Positions 14,634 to 19,787 of a DNA stretch of 19,787 nucleotides are shown piece after piece. Position numbers and translations under genes: made by a program. The notes under the pieces were generated by a model. The model was given only the letters and a program-made list of their open reading frames with translations, did not search any database and was not told the origin of the DNA. How positions within the stretch are numbered: position 1 is the first letter of the stretch; the number at the start of each line of letters is the position of its first letter. The stretch lies in assembly GCA_023262065.1 (NCBI GenBank), contig JALRDW010000129.1, positions 1 through 19,787 on the forward strand. The letters run 5' to 3'. This DNA is from Acidimicrobiia bacterium. Lineage in GTDB: Bacteria > Actinomycetota > Acidimicrobiia > IMCC26256.

Positions 14634-15367
14634 ACCTCTACCCGGCCATCGATCTGCGCGATGGCCACGCGGTGCGACTCCTCCGCGGTGACTTCGCCGC
14701 CGAGACCGTCTACGACGCGGACCCGGTCGCGGTCGCACGGCGGTTCGCCGACGCCGGGGCGCCCTGGATCCATGTCGTCGATCTCGATGCGGCTCGCACC
14801 GGGGAATCGGCGAACCTCGACGTGATCCGACGGATCCGCGGGGCGGTCCGGTGCCCGATCCAATCCGGCGGTGGTGTGCGATCGGTCGCCGCCGCCGAGG
14901 CGCTGCTGGGCGCCGGGGTCGATCGGGTCGTCGTGGGGACGGCGGCGGTCGAGGACCCGGAGCTCGTGGAGTCACTCGCCCGGCGCCACGCCGGTCGGGT
15001 CGCGGTCGGCCTCGACGCCCGAGGGCGTGAGGTCGCCGTGCGTGGCTGGGTCGAGGGGAGCGGGCACGACCTGCTCGACCTCGCCGCCCGGTTCGAGGCG
15101 GTCGGCGTGGCGGCCCTGGTCGTGACCGAGATCGGGCGCGACGGCACCCTCGAGGGTCCGGACGTCGAGCAGCTCGCGGCCGTCCTCGGATCCTGCGGCA
15201 TCCCGCTCATCGCGAGCGGCGGGGTCGGGACGCTGGAGGACCTGCGGATCCTCGGCTCGCTGCGGGCCGGGGGTCGTGCGCTCTCGGGGGTCATCACCGG
15301 ACGCGCCCTCTACGAGGGCCGGTTCGACGTGGCGGAGGCGCTCGAGGCCGTGGCGGGGGCGTCATGA
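14630..15367 (+). CDS. hisA: ProFAR isomerase HisA, apparent non-canonical start
   Basis: HisA isomerises ProFAR to PRFAR as a (beta/alpha)8 barrel. The 245-aa product has the first-strand Asp8 in LYPAIDLRDG, VGLDARG (Asp129), VVTEIGRDGTLEGPD (Thr166) and the phosphate-binding IASGGV and GVITGRAL segments. TEI and the lack of PriA-type DVSKDGT suggest an ordinary HisA rather than the bifunctional HisA/TrpF PriA. The usual Gln of VRLxQGD is Arg19 here (VRLLRGD). No ATG, GTG or TTG is available near the expected N-terminus. The codon in the right place is GTA at 14630, overlapping the hisB stop as GTAG. The next in-frame canonical start upstream is GTG at 14426, deep inside hisB. An unusual start codon or a sequence error is possible. 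Confidence 0.88.
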   Translation, partial: VDLYPAIDLRDGHAVRLLRGDFAAETVYDADPVAVARRFADAGAPWIHVVDLDAARTGESANLDVIRRIRGAVRCPIQSGGGVRSVAAAEALLGAGVDRVVVGTAAVEDPELVESLARRHAGRVAVGLDARGREVAVRGWVEGSGHDLLDLAARFEAVGVAALVVTEIGRDGTLEGPDVEQLAAVLGSCGIPLIASGGVGTLEDLRILGSLRAGGRALSGVITGRALYEGRFDVAEALEAVAGAS

Positions 15368-16182
15368 CGCCGTTCGAGCAGGAGACGGCGATCTCGGATC
15401 TGGGCGCCGGGCGCTACGGCGTCGACGTGTCCGGCAACTGGTCGGTGCCGACGGGGCCGAACGGGGGCTACGTCGCCGCGCTCATCCTCCGTGCCCTGAC
15501 CGCGGCGGTCGACGACCCGTCGCGCGCGCCGCGATCGTTGACCATCCACTACCTGAGCGCGGCCCGGGAGGGTCCGGCCGAGGTGGCCGTCACGGTCGAA
15601 CGCACGGGCCGTTCGCTCACGAGCCTGACCGCGCGGCTCGTCCAGGGTGCGCGCCTCATCGCCATCGCCACGGCGGCGTTCTCGGCCTCGCGCGACGGGG
15701 TCGAGTTCTGCGACCTCACGATGCCGTCGATCCCCGGACCCGAGCACTACCGCGCCCCGAGGATCCCCGAGGGCGCGCTCCCGATCGCCCGTCGATGGGA
15801 CACCCGGTGGGCCATCGGCCGACCCCGCAGCCCGCTGGACCCGGGGCCGGCGGCGGATCGGGCGGTCGCGGGCGGCTGGATCCGACTCCCGGAGCAGCAG
15901 GCGATCGACGCCATCGTCGCCGCGGCGATCACGGACGCGTGGATGCCGCCCGTGTTCTCGAAGGTGGACGAGATGATCGCGGTCCCCACCGTGGACCTCA
16001 CGATCCACTTCCGCACCGCGCTCCCGCTCGCCGACCTCGCGGCCGATGCTTTCGTGCTCGCGGTCTTCCGGACGAACGTGATCGCCGAGGGGTTCCTCGA
16101 GGAGGACGGCGAGGTCTGGGCCCCGGACGGGACGCTCATCGCACAGAGCCGGCAGCTCGCCGTGGTCCTGCCGTTCGGCTGA
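15364..16182 (+). CDS. TesB-like acyl-CoA thioesterase (double hotdog)
   Basis: This 272-aa protein fits the thioesterase family with two hotdog domains, which hydrolyse acyl-CoA esters. WSVPTGPNGGYVAALILRAL (about 26-45) and RSLTIHYLSAAREG are typical of the N-terminal domain. Candidate catalytic residues in the C-terminal domain, by analogy with E. coli TesB (Asp204, Thr228, Gln278), are Asp191 in ITDAWMPP, Thr213 in VDLTIHFR and Gln261 in LIAQSRQLAV. The start ATG at 15364 overlaps the hisA stop as ATGA, so it is translationally coupled to a histidine gene although it has no known role there. In mycobacteria this place, after hisA, is held by impA and then hisF. The stop is 4 nt from that of the opposing S9 peptidase gene. 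Confidence 0.85.
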   Translation: MTPFEQETAISDLGAGRYGVDVSGNWSVPTGPNGGYVAALILRALTAAVDDPSRAPRSLTIHYLSAAREGPAEVAVTVERTGRSLTSLTARLVQGARLIAIATAAFSASRDGVEFCDLTMPSIPGPEHYRAPRIPEGALPIARRWDTRWAIGRPRSPLDPGPAADRAVAGGWIRLPEQQAIDAIVAAAITDAWMPPVFSKVDEMIAVPTVDLTIHFRTALPLADLAADAFVLAVFRTNVIAEGFLEEDGEVWAPDGTLIAQSRQLAVVLPFG

Positions 16183-16186
16183 CCGT

Positions 16187-18262
16187 TCAGCGGCGGTCGC
16201 GCAGCTGGTCGACGAGGAAGGCGAGCACCTCGGCCTCCTCGGCCCAACCCTCCTGGCGCCCGGAGGGTCCGGCGTGGCCAGCGCCCATCTCCGTGCGGAG
16301 CACCAGCATCCGGTCGTCGGTGCGGTTCGCCCGGAGCTTCGCCACCCACTTCGCCGGCTCCCAGTACATGACCCGGGTGTCGTTGAGGCCGCCGGCGACG
16401 TACATCGCCGGGTAGTCGCGGGGCGTGACGTTGTCGTAGGGCGAGTAGGAGAGCATGTACGCGAACGCCTCCGGGTCGTGGAGCGGATCACCCCACTCCT
16501 CCCACTCCTCGACGGTCAGCGGGAGGCTGGGATCGCTCATGGTGCTCACGACGTCCACGAACGGGACCTCCGCGGAGATCGCCCGGAACTGGTCCGGGGC
16601 GAGGTTGCTCACCGCCCCCATGAGGAGACCCCCGGCGCTGCGACCGCGGGCTCCGAGCCGGTCGGGGCTGGTGAACCCCTCGGCGCAGAGCGTGCGCGCG
16701 CATGCGACGAAATCCGAGAACGAGGTGCGTTTGGCGAGCATCGAGCCCTGCTCGTACCAGGACCGGCCCATCTCGCCGCCGCCCCGGATGTGGGCGATCG
16801 CGAACACGAAGCCGCGGTCGAGGAGGCTCGGACGGTAGATCGAGAACGAGGGCTCGATGCAGATCTCGTAGGCGCCGTAGCCGTACAGGAGGGCCGGCGC
16901 GGTGCCATCGATCGGGGTGTCCGACCGGTGGACGATCGAGATGGGGATCCGTTCGCCGTCCTCGGCCGTGGCCCACCGGCGTTCGCTGCGGTAGAGGGAC
17001 GGGTCGTACCCGGGCACGACGGTGCTGCGCACGATGACCTCGGAGTGGTCGTCGAGGCGATGGTCGACGTCGATGGGCGGACGCACCATCGAGGCGTAGT
17101 GGTACCGGAGCGCGGGGGAGTCGTACTCGGGATTCGCGCCGACCGACACCGTGTAGACGGGATCCGGCATCGGGATGACGTGCTCGGAGCCGTCGTCGAT
17201 CCGCACGATGCGGATGTGCTCGAGTCCGTCCCGCCGTTCGGAGCAGACCACGTGGCCCGCGAGCACGTCCACCGCCGCGATGCGGGTGTCCTCCCGGTGC
17301 GGGACCAACGGGGTCCAGTGCTCCGGTCCCGCGTCGCCGACGGGCGCGGTGACCACCCGGAACCCCGGTGCGTCGAGGTTGGTGAGGATGACCCACCGGT
17401 CGCCGGCCGGATCGCGGAGGTGATCGACCTCGAACTCCACGCCGGGCACCCGTCCGGCGATCGGTCGCGGATCCGCCTCGGGATCGGCGGCGGGGATCCA
17501 GTGGGCGTCGGAGGTCGTCCGGGAGGCTGAGGGCATGACGATGTGATCGCCCGAGCGCGTCGCGTGCACGCTGAGGAAGAAGTGCTCGTCGTCCTCCTGG
17601 TGCACGAGGACGTCCTCGGTGGCCGCCGTCCCGATCCGATGCCGCCAGACCTGGAACGGTCGCACCGAGGCGTCGGGCCGCGTGTAGAAGAGGAACGCCG
17701 CATCGGCCGACCACGCCACGCCGTAGTACAGGTCGGGAACGTCGTCGTCGAGGTCGGTGCCGGTCCGGAGGTCGCGGATGCGGAGTCGGTACCGCTCGGA
17801 ACCGTTCGTGTCGACGGTGTAGGCGAGGAGGTGGTGGTCGGGGCTCACCTCGAGCGCGCCGAGCGAGAGGAACTCGTGCCCCCGGGCCAGCGCGTTCTCG
17901 TCGAGCACCACCTCGCCGTCGTCGTCGGCCGGAGCGCCGGCCGGCCGGCGGCGGTACTCGGCGTACGGTCGATCGGCGAACGTACGGACGAAGTAGTCCC
18001 ACGGGCCCTTCCGGTCGGGCGCCGAGTCCTCCACGGCGGGGATGCGGCCCTCGATCTCCCGCACGATCTCGTCGCGGGTGGCGCGGGTCGGCGCGAGCGC
18101 GGCGTCGGCGTAGCGGTTCTCGGCCTCGAGGTACGCGAGGACCTCGGGGTCCTTGGGGTCGCCCCGATCGGCGAGCCACGCGTAGTCGTCGGTCCTGGTC
18201 GTCCCGTGCGCCGAGAGGACGGTGGGCCGGCGCGGGGCCACGGGGGGCGACGGTTCGTGCAT
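16187..18262 (-). CDS. S9 family serine peptidase, oligopeptidase B-like
   Basis: This 691-aa cytoplasmic peptidase has an N-terminal beta-propeller (about 70-400) and a C-terminal alpha/beta-hydrolase domain. The catalytic triad is Ser542 in GRSAGGLLMG, Asp628 in GGLNDTRV and His663 in GAGHAG. SYSPYDNV, YWEPAKWVAKLR and AEVPFVDVVSTM closely match oligopeptidase B, which cleaves short peptides after Arg or Lys; YGYGAYE and IRGGGEMGRSWYEQG are further family blocks. HEPSPPVAPRRPTVLSAHG is the usual N-terminus, with no signal peptide. The start is ATG at 18262, preceded by GAGACT 7 nt upstream. It lies inverted between the his/thioesterase operon and hisI-trpE, and is convergent with the former and divergent from the latter. 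Confidence 0.93.
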   Translation of the reverse strand: MHEPSPPVAPRRPTVLSAHGTTRTDDYAWLADRGDPKDPEVLAYLEAENRYADAALAPTRATRDEIVREIEGRIPAVEDSAPDRKGPWDYFVRTFADRPYAEYRRRPAGAPADDDGEVVLDENALARGHEFLSLGALEVSPDHHLLAYTVDTNGSERYRLRIRDLRTGTDLDDDVPDLYYGVAWSADAAFLFYTRPDASVRPFQVWRHRIGTAATEDVLVHQEDDEHFFLSVHATRSGDHIVMPSASRTTSDAHWIPAADPEADPRPIAGRVPGVEFEVDHLRDPAGDRWVILTNLDAPGFRVVTAPVGDAGPEHWTPLVPHREDTRIAAVDVLAGHVVCSERRDGLEHIRIVRIDDGSEHVIPMPDPVYTVSVGANPEYDSPALRYHYASMVRPPIDVDHRLDDHSEVIVRSTVVPGYDPSLYRSERRWATAEDGERIPISIVHRSDTPIDGTAPALLYGYGAYEICIEPSFSIYRPSLLDRGFVFAIAHIRGGGEMGRSWYEQGSMLAKRTSFSDFVACARTLCAEGFTSPDRLGARGRSAGGLLMGAVSNLAPDQFRAISAEVPFVDVVSTMSDPSLPLTVEEWEEWGDPLHDPEAFAYMLSYSPYDNVTPRDYPAMYVAGGLNDTRVMYWEPAKWVAKLRANRTDDRMLVLRTEMGAGHAGPSGRQEGWAEEAEVLAFLVDQLRDRR

Positions 18263-18269
18263 CGCCGGG

Positions 18270-18275
18270 AGTCTC
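18270..18275 (-). promoter_or_regulatory. Possible -10 box of the S9 peptidase gene
   Basis: On the minus strand GAGACT lies 7 nt before the ATG at 18262. It keeps the A at position 2 and T at position 6 of TANNNT but lacks the first T, so support is weak. Confidence 0.25.
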
Positions 18276-18336
18276 GCACGCCGGTGGCGGCGGATCGTCG
18301 GTCGGATACGGACCGGGGCGGTCCGGGCCCCTTCGC

Positions 18337-18342
18337 TACGCT
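18337..18342 (+). promoter_or_regulatory. -10 box of hisI-trpE, leaderless
   Basis: TACGCT is followed by 6 nt and the hisI ATG at 18349. It suggests that hisI and trpE form their own transcription unit, separate from hisDCBA, with no leader long enough for a trp attenuator. Confidence 0.5.
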
Positions 18343-18348
18343 CGCCGG

Positions 18349-18726
18349 ATGCCGGAGTCCGTGCCCATCGCCTTCACCGACGCCGAACTCGACGCAGTGG
18401 CCTGGAACGCTGACGGCCTCGCGACGGCGATCGTGCAGGAGGAGGGGACCGGCGAGGTCCTCATGCTGGCCTGGGTGAACCGGGATGCGCTGCAGCGATC
18501 GCTCGAGACCGGCCGGACCTGGTTCTGGAGTCGGAGTCGGCAGGAGTTCTGGTGCAAGGGCGAGACCTCGGGGGACCGCCAGTTCATCCGGCGGGCCGCC
18601 TACGACTGCGACGTCGACGCGGTCCTCTTCGTGGTCGAGCAGGAGGGTCGCGGCGCGTGCCACACCGGGGCGCGTTCCTGCTTCTTCCGTGAGTTCGGCT
18701 CCGGTGCGACCCCGGGACGAGTGTGA
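18349..18726 (+). CDS. hisI: Phosphoribosyl-AMP cyclohydrolase
   Basis: HisI opens the purine ring of PR-AMP to give ProFAR, the substrate of HisA. The 125-aa form is monofunctional, lacking the HisE pyrophosphohydrolase domain. The Mg-binding aspartates are Asp86, Asp88 and Asp90 in YDCDVDA. The zinc ligands are Cys87, Cys104 (ACHTG) and Cys111 (RSCFFR). VLMLAWVN, TWFWSRSR and WCKGETSG are the family's other conserved blocks. The start is ATG at 18349, 6 nt after a TACGCT box. It overlaps trpE through GTGA. In mycobacteria hisI lies in the main his operon and trpE follows a little downstream; here both are adjacent but cut off from hisA by an inverted peptidase gene. Confidence 0.96.
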   Translation: MPESVPIAFTDAELDAVAWNADGLATAIVQEEGTGEVLMLAWVNRDALQRSLETGRTWFWSRSRQEFWCKGETSGDRQFIRRAAYDCDVDAVLFVVEQEGRGACHTGARSCFFREFGSGATPGRV

Positions 18727-19787
18727 GCATCGCCGCACGACCCTCGATCGAGGAGTTCCGGGCCCTCGCCCGCGACCACACCGTGGTGCCCGTGTGGACG
18801 ACGGTGCTCGCCGACTACGAGACGCCGGTCAGTGCCTTCGCCAAGTTGGTCGGCGACGATGACGGGTTCCTCCTCGAGTCGGTGGAGCACGGCGAGCGCT
18901 GGGGCCGGTTCTCGTTCATCGGTCGGGATCCGGAACTCACCCTCGTCGTGCGCGGTCGAGCGGTGGAGGCGATCGGCGAGCTCCCGGCCGGGGTGCCGAC
19001 GGATGCCGGGGCCCTCGCAGCGCTCGACGCGCTGCTCGCCCACCACCGTGCCCCGACGTTGGAGGACCTGCCCCCGTTCCACGGCGGGGTCGTGGGGTAC
19101 CTCGGGTACGACGTCGTCCGCGAGGTGGAGCACCTCCCCGATGCACCGCCCAACGACCGGGGATGGCCGGATGCGGTCCTCACCGTCACCGGCCACGTCA
19201 CCGCGTTCGACCACTTCGCCCAGCGGCTCCACGTCATGGAGAACGTCTTCGTGGGGGGCGACGAGTCCGAGGCCGAGCTCGACGCCGCGTACGCCGCGGC
19301 GGTCGGACGGCTCGGGCGACGGGTCGCCGACCTCGGTCGTCCGTTGCCGTACGACCCGGTCCTGCCTCCGGCCGAGCGCCCGACCGACGTGGCGCCCCAC
19401 ACGACTTCGTTCCCGCCGGGCGGGTACGAGCGTGCCGTCGCCGTGGCCAAGGAGCACATCCTGGCCGGCGACATCTTCCAGGTCGTCCTCGCGCAGCGCT
19501 TCGACCTCGAGGGCGAGTACGACCCGTTCTCCGTCTACCGGGTGCTCCGCCTCGTGAACCCGTCCCCGTACATGTACCTCCTGCGCCACCGTGAGGCCAC
19601 GCTGGTCGGGTCCTCGCCCGAGCCGATGGTGCAGGTGCTCGACGGTCGGGTCATCAGTCGGCCGATCGCCGGGACACGGTTCCGCGGACGCGACGAGGCC
19701 CACGACCGGCGCTTGGCGGCGGAACTGCTCGAGCACCCGAAGGAGCGGGCCGAGCACGTGATGCTCGTCGATCTTGCCCGCAACGAT
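18723..19787 (+). CDS. trpE: Anthranilate synthase component I, 5' part of gene
   Basis: TrpE converts chorismate (with ammonia from TrpG) to anthranilate, the first step of tryptophan synthesis. The first 355 residues are visible and the frame is open to the window end. The N-terminal domain has LLES (50-53), part of the tryptophan feedback site in characterised TrpE, then GERWGRFSFIGRDP. The chorismate-binding domain has GDIFQVVLAQRF, NPSPYMYLL, SSPEPM, PIAGTRFRG (from 314) and KERAEHVMLVDLARND at the very end. The GTG start at 18723 overlaps the hisI stop as GTGA; no better start with this N-terminus is available. The presence of LLES and PIAGTR, with the trpE-like N-terminus, favours TrpE over PabB. 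The retained Ser in LLES predicts that feedback inhibition by tryptophan is intact, which is inference. Confidence 0.95.
   Translation, partial: MSIAARPSIEEFRALARDHTVVPVWTTVLADYETPVSAFAKLVGDDDGFLLESVEHGERWGRFSFIGRDPELTLVVRGRAVEAIGELPAGVPTDAGALAALDALLAHHRAPTLEDLPPFHGGVVGYLGYDVVREVEHLPDAPPNDRGWPDAVLTVTGHVTAFDHFAQRLHVMENVFVGGDESEAELDAAYAAAVGRLGRRVADLGRPLPYDPVLPPAERPTDVAPHTTSFPPGGYERAVAVAKEHILAGDIFQVVLAQRFDLEGEYDPFSVYRVLRLVNPSPYMYLLRHREATLVGSSPEPMVQVLDGRVISRPIAGTRFRGRDEAHDRRLAAELLEHPKERAEHVMLVDLARND

Noticed and set aside
16488..18179. 563-codon open frame on - inside the S9 peptidase gene, another frame
   Set aside because: Extreme arginine/proline content and no domain; the peptidase frame contains the complete catalytic triad.
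1..19787. CRISPR arrays, insertion sequences, toxin-antitoxin or phage modules
   Set aside because: I saw no regularly spaced repeats, transposase or integrase motifs, or paired small genes with toxin signatures; the genes are almost all housekeeping.

Overview
This is a gene-dense, very GC-rich bacterial chromosome segment, most likely from an actinobacterium. The support is strong G/C third-position bias, many GTG starts, a mycothiol synthase (MshD, an actinobacterial hallmark), a homodimeric-type AceE, a FadD19-like acyl-CoA ligase, a monofunctional HisB, and a hisD-hisC-hisB-hisA order followed further on by hisI and trpE. An Acidimicrobiia-like lineage would fit, but that is inference. 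I see no mobile element, phage gene, CRISPR array, rRNA or plasmid function. No gene-free stretch exceeds about 300 bases; the longest (979-1293) holds a tRNA-Val and an inverted repeat.

Layout. (1) 1-978: the C-terminal end of aceE on +, facing a 65-codon acidic orphan on -. (2) 979-1293: a 10-bp inverted repeat and tRNA-Val(CAC). (3) 1294-3450: a FAD-dependent oxidoreductase (-) divergent from an unrecognised 220-aa protein (+). (4) 3461-10644: six consecutive minus-strand genes. In transcription order they are mshD, rlmN, a small three-helix membrane protein, a secernin/C69-type Ntn hydrolase, a FadD19-like acyl-CoA ligase and a DUF255 thioredoxin-fold protein. (5) 10667-11596: nth (endonuclease III) on +, then a 68-aa helical protein on -. 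(6) 11675-16182: hisD-hisC-hisB-hisA and a TesB-like thioesterase, each start overlapping the previous stop by 4 nt. (7) 16187-18262: an S9 oligopeptidase B-like peptidase on -. (8) 18349-19787: hisI overlapping trpE, which runs off the window.

Function. The histidine genes supply IGP dehydratase (HisB), histidinol-phosphate aminotransferase (HisC), histidinol dehydrogenase (HisD), ProFAR isomerase (HisA) and PR-AMP cyclohydrolase (HisI). HisG, HisE, HisH, HisF and a histidinol-phosphate phosphatase are not in the window. trpE couples the end of the cluster to tryptophan synthesis.

No exotic defence or mobile system is visible. The most interesting signals are regulatory. Many starts are preceded at 6-8 nt by a TANNNT-like -10 box, implying leaderless transcripts. 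mshD and nth appear to share one perfectly palindromic -10 box placed symmetrically 6 nt from each start. hisA lacks any usual start codon where its start should be: the hisB/hisA junction reads GTAG, while every other overlapping junction reads ATGA or GTGA.
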